Source: Cunninghamella blakesleeana (lineage: Eukaryota > Mucoromycota > Mucoromycetes > Mucorales > Cunninghamellaceae). Taken from it: DNA of 64,000 nucleotides. This document shows, piece after piece, positions 12,858-26,264 of this stretch. Every line of letters starts with the position of its first letter. The stretch's first letter is position 1. The notes under the pieces are model-generated. The model was given only the letters and a program-made list of their open reading frames with translations, did no database searches and was not told the origin of the DNA. The position numbers and the translations under genes are program-made. The stretch spans positions 558,001 through 622,000 of the forward strand of contig JAFCIZ010000002.1 in NCBI GenBank assembly GCA_017871115.1. Reading direction: 5' to 3'.

Positions 12858-13476
12858 AATTAAAGTGAGAATAGAGTAATAAAAATAATAAAACTACGTA
12901 TATACTTTATAAATATATATCACCTCTAAAAATATACTTTATTACATTTATCCTATGTTTTTTTTTTTTTTATTATTTTTTACTCTGTGTTTTTTAATGA
13001 TACATATGTTTTTTATTAAAAAAATTGATTCAAGCATTTACTAAAAGTTTAAGAGGTTTAGCATTGAAAACTCAAATGTGACTCATTGATTTATATATTT
13101 TCTAAAATAAAATATATAATAATATGCAGTAAAGTTGAAAAATTATAGTGCCCTTTTTCTTTATATCTTTTTTCCTTTTTCTTTTTTTTACTATGTATAC
13201 GTATTTCCTATTATGAGTATCAAACTAAACCACAGAGTGTGCGTGTAGTAATGCCTTTTTTTTATATTTTTTAAAAAATTGAAGCTCAATAGGTTTTTTG
13301 TTAACTTTTTTTAATTGGTGAGTTTTTTTTCAATTTCTCCTCCGCATATATAAATTTGTTCAAATCCCCCTTTTTTTTAAAAAATTTTAGGTTTTTTTCT
13401 CACTTTCTCTTTCACTTTCTCTTTTTTTTTTCTTTTTCTTGTCCATAATCTTTTTTTTTAGAATAAATAATTCATC
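12858..13476. other. Intergenic, T-rich upstream of the MSO1-like gene
   Basis: About 620 bp. The last 200 bp before 13477 are strongly pyrimidine-rich on the plus strand (repeated TTTCTCTTTC), a common leader composition in this window. No exon seen. Confidence 0.5.
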
Positions 13477-14977
13477 ATGGGTGCTCGAGTAGTAGATTAT
13501 AGAGTATCAACTGTTGCAGTATTATGTCAAGATTGTGGTGAAGATGTATTATATCCTACTCGACATAAATGTCAACCTAATACAAATCGACCTCCTGTAC
13601 CTACTATTCCAACTCAATATACTGATGATGCTTTTAGTATACCTAGAAAGCCTGTCAGTTCTTCTTCTCCAGATACTTCAAGTGGATCATCTTCCTTTAC
13701 TTCTTCACCTATTCAATCGGATAATAGTAATAATAATGGTTCGCCAACTAATGGGAAATGGTCTCGATTTGGGAATCGTAATAAAGAACTTGAACAAGAG
13801 CAAAGTGATGAATCGATTTATTTTAATAAGTTTGCTGAACATCTTCCAAGTGCTGAACCACAACAAGGAAGAAAACTTTGGGGAAAAGTACGACATAACG
13901 AAAAATGGAAACAGTTGACAGAAAAAAGTAAAATATAAATTTATTTAAAATTATGTATTATATAAAAAAAGATGTCGTCTATCTGTTTTTAGTTGTAACT
14001 CATATATTTCATTTCCATATCCTTTTTATTATAGGTGAAAGTTCTCAAAAATCTGGTAAATTATGGGGAAAATTAATTCAAGCAACACAAAATATGGCTG
14101 ATAAAATACCTTCTAAAGATGATAAAGGTCCAGGTAACATCATGATCCAATTTTTTTTTAAATATATATATTTATTCTGAGAAAGTAAAAAGCATCATTC
14201 CATCTTATATAAATATCTTTATTTTTGCTTTTTTACATTTTTACAGATTCAGATGAATCAGATTGGGAAGGGGAAACCCATGTTTCAAGAGTATTACGAG
14301 AATACCACGAAAAAAAAAATAAGACGTTACCAAATTGGCTTTTTGATGAACGAACACCTAAACCAAAGCGGTATCAACAACAATCCTATGATCAATCAAA
14401 TTATGCAATGCAACCTCATCAATCATCCACATCAACTGATCACCTATCAAGATCAACCACCTCATCAAGAAGAAAATTATGGGATACATCAAATGAAATG
14501 TCAAGTAGAGAACGTGAACGTAATGAATTAAGGCAACAAGCTCAATATGAAAAATCATCATCCTCTTATCAGCAGCAAAAACAACAAGATTATTATCAAT
14601 CTTCGCAGCAACGACAACAGCATAGTAGTAATAGATATGAAGATAGATATATAAATAATAATAATGATTATTCAAGAGGTTATAATAATAACGATAATGA
14701 TTATAGTGATTATAAAAGAGGATATAATGAGCAACCTGTATCTTATCGGTCTAGTGGTCGTATGCCTCAAGGTGAACCAGTAAATGATCATCGACGTTAT
14801 CGTACTCACAATGCATCTCCTGTACGAAGTAGTGGTTATGAAAATGAATTAGACGATTACTATACTTCAAGACAACCTAATAATGATCGTCTTCGTGGTC
14901 CCAGAAACCCTCCTCCCTCTTCTTCAAGTCGTCCTAATCGATATCTAAATAACAATAATCATAGCAACTATATTTAA
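13477..14977 (+). CDS. MSO1-like exocytosis factor
   Basis: Probable member of the fungal Mso1 family, which binds the Sec1 syntaxin regulator at sites of vesicle fusion. Exons 13477-13927, 14035-14133 and 14247-14977 give 426 aa. The N-terminus carries a small Cys/His knuckle (CQDC then HKC, residues about 18-33) that could bind zinc. A charged helix with KLWGK occurs at 133-137 and again at 159-163, with a third looser copy (RKLW) farther on. Residues about 194-215 (THVSRVLREYHEKK then LPNWL) resemble the conserved C-terminal membrane-polarising block of Mso1. The rest is Gln/Asn/Tyr-rich and probably disordered. The family call rests on that block and is moderate; the coding model itself is firm. 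Confidence 0.65.
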
Positions 14978-15150
14978 TTTAATCTATAACCCTTTTTTTT
15001 CTTTCATTTTTTTTAAAAAATAATAATACGTAATAACAATCATTGACATATGTACCATAACAATAAAAATAAATAACCTTAATTTAATTCTAAATGTAAA
15101 TGTATAGATATGGATAAATATGTTTCTTTTATTATTTAATGTTTAATAAT

Positions 15151-16110
15151 TCATAAATCATAATCATCATCGGAATCATCGTCAAATCTTCTACGTTCAA
15201 ACTAAAATACGAATAAATAAATAATGGAAATTAAAAAAAAGAAATTGATATCCAAAATGACATTATTGAAATAACAATAATATTAGTCAATAATCACACC
15301 AATTTAACTTACCACAACACGAGTTTGAGATGCACTTGGTTCTTGTTGATTTATTTGTTCAAGTAAATCAATAAGCTGTGATTCAGTTACTTTATTTCGG
15401 AGTTGGTTGGTTTGTGCCATTCTAATCAATAAATCTTCAACAGCTCTTGCTTTTTCAGCTTTTACCATTTGAATACGAGCGACTAAATAATGATATTAAT
15501 AATAGTTACATATATTAGTATTTTGTAGAAAATAAATAAGCATATAAATAGAAATAGACGTATAAAATATGTACGTACGTCTTTCTCTTGCACTATTGTC
15601 TAAAATTTGGAAGAGCTACATGAATAAAAAATAAATAAATAAAAATAAATGTGTCAACTGAAGTTACTATAAAATTAATTTTTTATACTATATACTGTAT
15701 ACTGCATATTATATATTATATGTTATATATTTTTATATATTTACCATTGTTCTACGCATTTCTTCCATTTGTCTATAATAAGATATACGAAATATTAACC
15801 CGAAGGCCATACTTTTTCTTTATTTTATTTCTTTTTATTACTATTATTATTATATTATCATTTACCCTTTCTTTTCGTCATCGTCTTTTGAAGAGGGGGA
15901 GCCACCAGAAGTTGGTAAACCAGTTGTTGGTGCACCGCTAAAACCACCCTGTTTATAAATAAGAAATGATAATAATAAAGGTAATAATAATGATCATATA
16001 AATAAATGTTAATATACTTATGTAAATAATATATCCTATATTACCTTATTTTGGCCTTGAAGTTCGGCAAGGCGTTTTGCTCTAATAGCATTAAGCTCTT
16101 CGTCGTCCAT
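15151..16110 (-). CDS. PDCD5: PDCD5/TFAR19 family protein
   Basis: Small DNA-binding/chaperonin-associated protein conserved from archaea to animals. Six exons: 16110-16045, 15948-15866, 15772-15745, 15615-15579, 15482-15313 and 15201-15151, giving 144 aa. Conserved parts are ELNAIRAKRLAEL at the start, QMEEMRRTM, the core ILDNSARERLARIQMVKAEK and the helix AVEDLLIRMAQT. It ends in the typical acidic tail DDDSDDDYDL. A Gly/Ser/Pro-rich insert encoded by exon 2 separates the N-terminal helix from the core. It is convergent with the MSO1-like gene (173 bp apart) and divergent from TRAPPC11 (342 bp between starts). Confidence 0.95.
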
Positions 16111-16452
16111 AATATGATATATGTAAAGAACAAAAAATTGAAGAAAGGTTTTAAAAAAAATTATTTTCCCTATTTTTTTTATTTGTAAAAATTTTAAATA
16201 CCGTCCTCATTTTTAAAAAAATTCACGCCTACTTTAAATTTCTTTCACTATATTCTTTATATATATTAGTTTTATTAAAATAGATTTCAATTATAATAAA
16301 AAGTCAATTCAAGGTGATTGTTATTATAATATTCATCTTTGAATAACACTTTATTTATTATTATTATTATTATTGCAACTATTTATATACGTATATACCT
16401 CATATATTTATAAAGCTATATAGAGTTATAATAGTTGTATTTTACACTCATC
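16111..16452. promoter_or_regulatory. Shared upstream region of PDCD5 and TRAPPC11
   Basis: A 342-bp divergent interval that must hold both promoters. It has a (TTA)n stretch near 16355-16373. No specific binding site is recognised. Confidence 0.5.
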
Positions 16453-16716
16453 ATGGACAGCTATCCTAAAGAATATTCATTACATCCTGTACCTGTGCTC
16501 GCTATTTATGGGCTCAAACATAATAATAATCATATTGATAATAGTACAACACAAATAGAATCAACTTCCACTCCACTTTCTTCGACGTTATTATCTATTT
16601 TACTGGCTAGGCAAGATTTCTCCTTATATGATTCTTCTAGATATTTAACAAATGCAAATATACCTCCACCTTTTCGTGTTATCAACGTACCAAAGGTATT
16701 ATAATAATGACAATCT

Positions 16717-16768
<52 letters not shown>

Positions 16769-19700
16769 CGTAAGAGCGAATACTAAATATATACAATTTT
16801 TTTTCCAACTTTTTTTTATCTATATCAGGACTATGCTGTACCTGAACCCACACCAGCTAATACTCACTCCACCCTTTCTCCTTTATCACCAGAATCGCCT
16901 CTTTATTCTGATGGTATTATGTCACCCTTATGGATTAAAAAGCATTTAAATCTACCTAGTGTTATTGTTGGATGTTATGATCTCTGGGATTGGTCTCAAG
17001 AACCCGGATCACCTATTAGGCCTCGACGTGAAACTGGCCCATTATCTTCACATATCTTGATTGACCCTACTGAACGTGAAAAGGACACTTTACTAGCTCA
17101 TGAAATCAATGATAAAAGGTAAAAATATAACCGAGAACATATATAAGGAAAAAGAGTAAAGTAATTATTTAAGAATATCTATAACCATAACATGCTATCT
17201 TTTTTTGCTATTTCATTTTTTGTTCTTATACATTTATTTTATTTCTGTGCAGAAAGTATTATCAAGAAAAAGGAATCAAATTTGCTGCTATTATATTATT
17301 AAAAGAAAGACAAAAAGGTAATCTTTTTTTTTAAAAAAAGAAGGGATTGGAAGAAAATGGATATTTACATTTATATATTATTGTTTATGTAATTTATAAT
17401 AGATGACCCATCAGTTGAGGAAAGGTGTAATATAATTAGAAAAGCGAGTGGTTTAGATAGTAAAACATCATTTTTTTCCTTATCACCTGGAAGTATCCAA
17501 GAGGTACAAGAATTTGTCAATATGTAAATGAAATATATAGAAGTAAAAATAAAAATAAAAAATAAAAATAATACATAATTGGTCAATCAAAAACAGCAAT
17601 ATTAGTATTTTTAAAAGTTATACATATATTTATACCATTTATTATTATTATTAATAGTTTATACCGTTGCTTATTTGATCCAGCTATTCAATACTACAAC
17701 AATCTTATTAAAAAAGTAAGAAAAAAACGATCCAAAGTAGTATCTCAACATCAACAAAGACCAGCTCATTTAGAATCTTCCGAATCACAGCCACTTTCTA
17801 TTACTGGGTGGAATATACGTTATGATTTCAAGACTGCTCTTCTTCAAGAATTTAAACAAGATATTGAAGGTGCCATAAGGTAAAAATATTCTTGTATTTA
17901 AAAACTAGGCTTTTTTTTTAAAAAAAAAAATAGACTGATGGTAATGGTTTTTTTATTTTTTATTTTTTAATATTTCTATATAATTTGAACATTTAGAACT
18001 TTGGGAAACACTTATACAATGCTTGTTGATTATTTATCACCTTCAAATACTACTTCTAATTTACTTATTCGTGGTAAACGTTGGATGGAAGCACGTACAT
18101 TAGCTGATTGTATCACAATTAAAGTAAAAATTTTAAAATTATATTTTATTATATTATATCTATATACGTAATTATATACAAATAACTATAATTGATAATA
18201 TCTAATGTTATCTTTGTTTTATATTATATATTTATATATATATATATATCAGATATATCGATTTTATTTGTATTTAAATGACCCTTCTTCAGCGCTTGCT
18301 CAGCTTAATGGTCATTTGCATATGTTCCAATCTTATTCTTCTGCATGGGCAATGGGTGAACAATCTTTTGAATACTGGGCATGGCTATCAAAACAGTACG
18401 TTATGATAAAAATATAAAAAATATAAAATAATAAAGCTTGATATAAAATTCTATAATACTGATAACCTTCATTATTAACTTTATATATTTATTTATTATA
18501 ATAGATATCGGATATTTGCGGATGTAGTTGATTTGGCTATACAGCATGGTTTTAAAGTACCTAATCCTTCTTCATCTATCACACCAGGATCACCAAATCT
18601 ACCTAATAGCCCACTTTTGGGTGGTGGCCATAATTATAAAATAAATGATAATAATATTGGATGCAATCCTGGCGCTATCTTACAACATCCTGGGTTTTAT
18701 TATCATCTTTCTGCAATGTGTTGCGCTGAACGGAGAAGACGCTATTTAGAAATGAGTAAAATGGATACCTCAAAAGATACAACTACTACAACTTCAGATC
18801 AACAGCATCAATTATCATTAAGAAATTTATTAGCTACAGAAAGTCAAGTAGATCATTCCGGCTTTACAATAGAATTACTCACTAAAAGCTATGAGCAATT
18901 TAAACGATATCATAATGGTCGTATGACACTATACTTAGCGGCGGAAATAGCGGGTACTTATTACGAAAGTGGTAAATTTGAAATGGCTCTTAAATTTTTT
19001 GAAAGGATTGGAAAAACGTATCGTAAAGAAAGATGGTACACAATCTTAACCTCTATTTTACGTTGGTCTTTACGTTGTGCAAAAGAGCTTGGTTCGTGGG
19101 AGCGTGCTATAGAGTGTTTAATTGAATTAATGTCCGATGCTTTACCTATGTCAGATAATAAACGAGGAGAAATATATCAAGAATTATTACTCATTTTGGA
19201 CAAACAAAAGCCATCATCCTCAACAGCGGATAATAAAATACCTCACCCCTTTCCTATTTATATGACACAGATTAATTCTTTTATTCAATGTCATGTACAA
19301 TTTCGTGAAAAGACCAACTATGTGAATACACCATTAGCCTTTCAAGTGACATTACAAGCAAATAAACATTCTCCTCCTACAAATACATTCCGGTTTAGTG
19401 CTTTAAGAATCCTATTCAGTGACGAGCAATATAATCATTACTTGGTGGATGTTGGTGGTGATGATGGGCTTTCTGAACAATCACCTACTTTAGTTGATTG
19501 TAGTCATGATTTAGAAAAGATACAAGATGGTAGTGATTTTGATGGATGGTTTACGAAAAAAGTAAATCTTGGTTTATCAAAAAATCAGACAAAAGTCATT
19601 GAAGGCTCTATTGTTCCTAAAGTGTGCGAAGAGATTAAGGTAAAAATTATAAATGATAAGAAAACCATGATAAAAGAAATAGAAAATTACAAAAAACAAT

Positions 19701-20352
19701 AATAGCAATAACAATCTTAATATATATATTTATTTTCTGAACATAGATCGTTGGTGTTTATTTAGATATAATATCACCTAACTGGGTTGTTAGCCTTCAA
19801 TATTCATTTGATCAACCAAAGAATGATATCCAAGTTTCAAGAAGAAAATGGCTTCAAAAACCTTTGGGTAAGATTTTTATTTTTTTATTTTTATTTTTTA
19901 CTATACGTTATATCTGACTATTCTTTTTTTAAAAATACCATACTAATGTTAGATTTAAACCAACAGCCAAAGTTTAAGTTACTTGATGGACGTGGTGAAT
20001 TGGATTTAGTTAGGTAAGATATACTATAAACTTTTCGATTCAAGATTGATTTATTAAATATTAGGTATTTTGGAATTTAACTTTTATTCATTCTCACTTT
20101 TTTTTTTTTAATTTATACATTAACAGAATTATGCAAAGACCACCATGTGTAGATTTATCAATGCAACATTCAGCCCCTGGGCTTTTAAATGAGCTATTTC
20201 CAACTATAGTCACATTAAGCAGCAAGGAATCAGAAACTATTGATGTAACATTACAAATAGATATGAAAAATGTCGAAGGACATGGTAAGATCCTTTTTAT
20301 ATTCTTAAAAAAAATCAAATATGTAGTTACATATTTTGAAAGTAATGGCTGA

Positions 20353-20389
<37 letters not shown>

Positions 20390-20663
20390 GACGAAGACAA
20401 AATCTACATTATGGTTGATGGAAAACCTGAGATACTTAGCGGAAATATAAAACTTGGACAAGTTGACCCTGGACAATCCATTAATAAAACTATTTACCTT
20501 TACGCTTCTCTTTTAACTGGTTCTCGTTTGGTTACGTTAACAGTAAGGAAAAAATAAAATGGAATAAATGAATTATGATACAATAGGAGGGAAAAAAATA
20601 GATAGATAGATTTAGACAGTTTTAAATATGGGAGTTAGATTAAAAAGGAGAGATAATCTTACT

Positions 20664-20698
<35 letters not shown>

Positions 20699-22063
20699 AC
20701 CTTCACCTTAAAAAAAAATAGGTTACTTATACATCTGCTGGAAATACTAAGAATTCTATCATGGAAAAATCTGAAGCTATTAGAATACCATTTGTGTCTC
20801 CATTTGATACGAGCTTTGAATTATGTTCCAATAATCAAAGTGTTAAACCTATTAAAAATGCATACATACCAAATACTTCTCAAACGGATACTTGGCTCCT
20901 TGTTGCTTCTATACAATGTTGTTCTGCTTGGGATTTATTGATTGATAGATTAGTATTTGAAAATCAGGTACAAGAAAAAAGAAAAAAAAAATAAGAAACA
21001 TATTTTTTTTACGAAAATGGTAATGAATGACTAAACTATATATATATATATTCTTCTTTCCCCATTGTAGAATTATGAAAATCCTAATGTATCTTTAAGT
21101 TTGGTTTCCAAATTGGATGAATTTAATAACAAAAGTAAAATAAATAATAATGATGATGATGACAAACATATGCAGTAGTAAAATAAAATGCAAATATATC
21201 TTACTATTATTTTTTTCATTATTATTATAAAATAATAGAATGGCAAACTGGGCACGTATATAATGCAAATTATTTGTTTAAAATGACGATCTTGGATTTA
21301 ACGTCAACCGTACCAGCTGTACCAACTGGTAACTTGACTATATTCTGGAAAAGGTGAGTGTAAATATAAGGATTAAAATCTTTTTTTTTATTTAAAAAAA
21401 AAAAAACATACTCATTTATAACCATTAATGAATAAATGTTATTTATATATTTATAGATTTGATGAAGATTGTCCTATATCGAAAACAACAATTCCACTTC
21501 CTTCAATAAGTATTCCACAACCTATTATTACTATTAAAGCTGGTAATTTTAATTTTTATTATATTTAAATATATATATGATACTTTTAATTCTATTCATC
21601 GTGATATTAACTTTTTATCTTCACCACATTATATATATATATATATATATATATAGATGTCCCGTCAGAAATATATCTCGGAGAGCCTATTACTTTAGTT
21701 TATGTAATTGATAATCCTACCACGTCTATTGCAGAATACAGTGGATCCATTGAACTTAGTGAAGCGTTTGTATTTTCTGGATATAAACAAGTAAAAGGGC
21801 AAATATTACCAATGACACAAAAAATATACAGCTATATTTGTTATCCGCTCTTGGCTGGTAAAGTAAAACTACCCAAGTTGAAAATCGTAGCTAAATATCA
21901 AAGTTCAGAAAAAGAAGTTCCCGTCAATATGATTGGAAATGGTGCTATTCATATGTTAGGAAATGATTTACAACCTAAGCAAAGTTTAATGAATGATAAT
22001 GATTCAGCGTCAACCATACCATTGCAGCAGCTACTTGTTTTTGTTAATGCAAGACGAAAATAA
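16453..22063 (+). CDS. TRAPPC11: TRAPPC11 / foie gras homologue, TRAPP tethering complex
   Basis: Large subunit of the TRAPP III vesicle-tethering complex, acting in ER-Golgi traffic and autophagy. Seventeen exons: 16453-16695, 16829-17118, 17253-17317, 17403-17523, 17658-17879, 17997-18123, 18253-18395, 18505-19639, 19747-19867, 19953-20013, 20127-20284, 20388-20542, 20722-20967, 21071-21134, 21239-21353, 21457-21542 and 21657-22063. They close in frame at 1252 aa, near the family length. The foie-gras region is seen in exons 7-8 (YLNDPSSALAQLNGHLHMF then AEIAGTYYESGKFEMALKFF). The C-terminal half has the beta-rich gryzun/C-terminal type composition. The start at 16453 has ATC before the ATG; an in-frame ATG at 16435 would add six residues. 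Confidence 0.93.
16723..16766 (+). repeat. TA/TG dinucleotide repeat in TRAPPC11 intron 1
   Basis: (TA)n passing into (TG)n within the first intron. A plain microsatellite. Confidence 0.9.
20665..20697 (+). repeat. 33-nt T homopolymer in TRAPPC11 intron 12
   Basis: Uninterrupted T run just upstream of the intron acceptor at 20720-20721, where it extends the polypyrimidine tract. Confidence 0.9.
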
Positions 22064-22404
22064 AATACATATTGATAAAGTAATAATTTCAATGATATGT
22101 AATAATGATAATAAAAATGTATATTTATAATATGCCAATAGTATTTTTTATAATGCTTCTATTATTATGGTTATTATATATATATATATATATATAATAT
22201 TCTTTACAACTCCTTAAATATTAAACTATTTTTTTTTAAAAAAATAAATAAATTTATGCTAAAAAAGGGTATGTTACACTTTTGGAATTTTTTCGCATCT
22301 CTTTTCTTTTTCTTTCCTTTTTTTTTTTTATTAATATACTTATATTTATACATATATATATATACCCTTTTTTTTCTTCCCTTTTCTTATATTTTTTTTA
22401 AAAT
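22064..22404. other. Intergenic between TRAPPC11 and the acidic-protein gene
   Basis: 341 bp, AT-rich with a TA repeat near 22174-22196 and a pyrimidine-rich leader before 22405. No exon seen. Confidence 0.5.
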
Positions 22405-24480
22405 ATGATAAATTTTGAAAAAGATATTACTAGAGTACCTTCCATTGAAGATTATAGTCATATTGAATCTTATAATAATCTTTTAGACAATTTAGAAACT
22501 GACGAAGATAGTGATTTTGATTGCTCTGAACTAATAGAAGCATATGGTAATATATTGATATTCAGTATATCTGACTCTATCTATCTACTATTATTATTAT
22601 TCGTTACTTAGTATTTTTTTATTTATATAGTATTCCCAGATCCACCTTCATTAGATCCATCTCATAAATCAATCAAGCTAGAACGATCGGCTAGTACACC
22701 TTTCGCGTTAAACAAAAACAACGATAGCAACAAAATTCATATAAACAACTTTGAAATACCTATAAAAGCAAACAATAAAGAACAAGAAAAAGAAAAAAGA
22801 GTGAAACATGATCAAACATCAATAACTAATAAAGAGAATAATAGCCGTCCACCCCTCACCCAGCTATCAAGGTTTAAAGAAATCATATCAGATAACCAAC
22901 AACAGCCTTTTCCTTTAATATATTTTCACCAAAATGATTCAAAATCTTCTTCTAATACAACTAGTACTGTAAACTCGGATGATAATTCTATAAAACAAAA
23001 AAAGAAATACTATTTATCACCAAAAGCGTCTCAATCTGAAATAAATAACAATAAACCTTCTTTAGTAAGATCAAAAACTAGCCATAATTTATATTCTCTA
23101 AGTCATAGTATGCACAGTGTGAATAATAGTACAATCAGCCTTGGATCAGCCATTACCTTAAAAGCCCAGAATAATAATAGTGGTAGTAATTCTAAAATAA
23201 ATCAGTTGAATAATTTTATTCATCCATTAGACAAGGTTGATCCTCTTATTAATAAAATGGAAAATGGCGATATTGAAGATAATAAAAAAGATAAGGATCA
23301 TAATAATAAAGAAAAGAACAATGAAACTGAAAATAATAATGACAGCAATAGTATTACAACTATTATCAATAGTAATGAGCCTAATAATAATAATAAAAAG
23401 AAAGAAAGCAATAGAACAAGGTCAAACTCTGTATCATCCATTCAAAGTTTAGTAAGAAGTGCAAGCAGCCTATTCAATGATCAACAAAGTCATCGGTCGA
23501 AAAAAAGTGTAGACCGTGAAGAAGAATTAACTCAAGCAGCCATCTCGGTGATTTCTGTCCACGATGCTTTAGTAAATAACAAATATAATGATGTATTAGG
23601 AAACGATTCTACTGTCCTTAATAATAATAGTGAACATGGAAAACGACGTAAATTATCACAATTTATTTCAAATGCTATGAAAACAAAGCATACTACTAAA
23701 ATGATTAATATGGATATACAAACAACAACAACATCATCACCAAAAAATAATCATCACGATAATAATAATAATAATAAGCAAGATGTTACCAATACTATCG
23801 CTCAATCTAATACTAATGATTTAATAGATCAAGATGATAAAAAAAGACAAATCGTTAGAAAAACCATCATTTATGTAGATAGAGTAGAAAATGTAAAGGA
23901 ATTTAATGAATTGTTAAAAAAGTATCAATCCCAATGTTATCGACATAAAAAAGAATTACCTCCTAATCCTAAAGGGAAAAAACCAACATTAACAACCATT
24001 AGATTTGATCATGAAAATGAAAATGAAAACGATGACCGTGCCTCAGTTGCTACATTTGTATCCAATTCCTCTTCGTCTATCTCCTCTTCTGCATCTATTT
24101 TATCAACAATGAATTCATCGCCAAGACCAAAAGTAGCTATTTCTGGTACAAAAAGAAAATCAACTTATTTACATGGTTTAGAATTAAGAGAAATGAATGA
24201 CGGATCCATGATTTGGGGAATTGTTAAAAAAGAAGGCAGAAGAAAAAGCTTTTTCGCTTTATCTAATGATACACTACAAAAGCCATCTCCAGAAATGGAA
24301 ATCGATGAAAAAGAAAAAGAAAAAGATAGCAATGGCGATGATAATGTACATGAACATGAAAAGAAGCATGAAGAAGAACAAGAACAAGAACAAGAACAAG
24401 AACAAGAACAAGAACAAGAACAAGAAGAAGAAGAAGAAGAAGAAGAAGAAGAAGAAGAAGAAGAAGAAGAAGAAGAAGAA

Positions 24481-24527
<47 letters not shown>

Positions 24528-25128
24528 TCAAGATAATGAACTTGAACTTGAACTTGAAAAACAAAAAAAAGAAATTGAACGTGAACTCGAAGAACAAGAA
24601 AAAGAATTTAAACTTGAAAAACAAGAGCAAGAACAAGATGATGCAGATGATGAATATAACAACAATAACTTAGTTGAATCATATATGGATGATGAGGAAA
24701 CTGAAGAGCAAATTGAACAAAAAGTTTTAGAATTAATGGGATATGAGCCTGATTATTTAGAAACTTTACCCACTACTTTACCATCAAATTTACCCCCACC
24801 TATTCCTAAAAGATCATCTAGAAGAAAACCATCTACTAGTAATATTAATAATGACAGCAATAAAATTAATGAAAATACCAATACTCAACAAGAAAAAGTT
24901 AATAGTGATAATACCAATACTTACCAACAAAAAAGAACAAAAAATTATAGTAAAAATAATAATAATGATGATGACCAACTTAAATATGTATCTACTTGTA
25001 TAAAAAAAGATAAAAAAAAATCATCCATTGCAACCACAGAAGTATATTTTGCTCCTGATTATGATTTATCAAATCTATTACAAATTGCAACAAGGGCTCA
25101 TAAAAAATCCACAATCACTTTTACATAA
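22405..25128 (+). CDS. Unrecognised protein with Glu/Asp tract
   Basis: Two exons, 22405-22546 and 22631-25128, encode 879 aa; the junction is GT-AG and in phase. I do not recognise the family. The protein is largely low-complexity: Asn- and Ser-rich N-terminal half, then a long Glu-Gln, Glu and Asp tract at about residues 629-678, followed by charged coiled-coil-like sequence. Three islands look folded or conserved and would be best for a search: IYVDRVENVKEFNELLKKY (near 23870-23930), LHGLELREMNDGSMIWGIV (near 24170-24225) and the C-terminal VYFAPDYDLSNLLQIATRAH. Lys/Arg-rich patches suggest it may be nuclear or bind nucleic acid, but that is only inference. Confidence 0.8.
24375..24522 (+). 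repeat. (GAACAA)n-(GAA)n-(GAT)n coding repeat
   Basis: Three adjoining short tandem repeats encode Glu-Gln, Glu and Asp runs. The same tract gives Lys/Met homopolymers in another plus frame and Phe/Ile ones on the minus strand; those are shadows. Confidence 0.95.
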
Positions 25129-26264
25129 CTTATTTTTACTTCCTCGCTATAATCTATAATACATCTTTTATTTAATCTTTTTGCTTCCTTATTCTATACT
25201 AATTCTATTTAATTATTTATTTACTACTATTTTATTTTATTTTTATCATTTTATTTATTTACTACGTAATTCTATCTATATTAAAAAAATAAAGGTTGGT
25301 CGGAATTTTTTTTGTGTATTCCGATTCCCATAAACTTTCTTCTCCTTGCAAATAAATAATAAAATTCAATTATTAAATTTCTCATTTTCGCACTCGCACT
25401 CTCGCCCGCTTGCTCTTTTTTAGAACAGAGACGTAAAAAATACTAACCTAATCAACAAATCAAAATCGGAGTATGATATATATATTTTTGCATAAAAATA
25501 AAAAAAAAAAAAACTTAAATGGTATTGGTACTAATGATTATAAATATGTATAAATATAAAAAAAACTGGACCCATTATATATATATATATATATTTAGAT
25601 AGTTTATTATAATAAATATTGTTATAATTATTATTTTCTTGGTTAAATAAGATTTATATTGAAAGAATAAAGATGATGAATAGAATTGGTTAGGTAAATA
25701 AAGGTTTAACAAATATTGATAAATGGTCGAGAATTGAATATATAAAAAAGTATATTTATAACACGATGTGTATATATTATATACATGTATACATACATGT
25801 ATATAATATATATTTATTTATTTGTTATTATTATTTTTTTTACTTTTATTTGATTTGTATATCGTTTTTTTTTTATTTTTTGTTTTTTATTTTTATTTCA
25901 AAATCTTTTTATTTTAGTTTTCATTTAGTTTTCTTTTCTTTTCTTTTTTTTCTTGTAATCTTTATTATTATATTTTTTCTTTTATATTTATATATATATC
26001 ATCAATACACACGCCATCTTTTTATTTTTATTTTTTTAATACTCATTATCATACTAACCCTTCTAAACCATATCAGTTAATATATATATATATAATAATA
26101 AGAGTATCAGCAATTTAATTCTAAAAAGGTAAATCAAAAAAAAAAAAAAAAAATTAAAAAGCCGATTTTTTTTTTTTTCTTTCAAATAGCCTTTCTTTCA
26201 TTTTTATGATTATTGTTAGAAAGAGATATTTTTATTAAATGATGAATATGACTTTAATTTATAG
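25129..26264. other. Intergenic upstream of VTC-B
   Basis: About 1.1 kb, AT-rich, with T-rich stretches from 25820 to 26040 and a TTTATAG directly before the VTC-B start that could be the end of a 5' UTR intron. There is no CACGTG phosphate-response box. No exon seen. Confidence 0.5.

Noticed and set aside
24221..24673. 150-codon plus-strand ORF with Lys and Met runs, and its minus-strand Phe/Ile counterpart
   Set aside because: Shadows of the (GAA)n(GAT)n repeat in other frames of the acidic-protein gene.
25766..26080. 104-codon Tyr/Phe/Ile-rich ORF
   Set aside because: Product of T-rich DNA; no conserved block.
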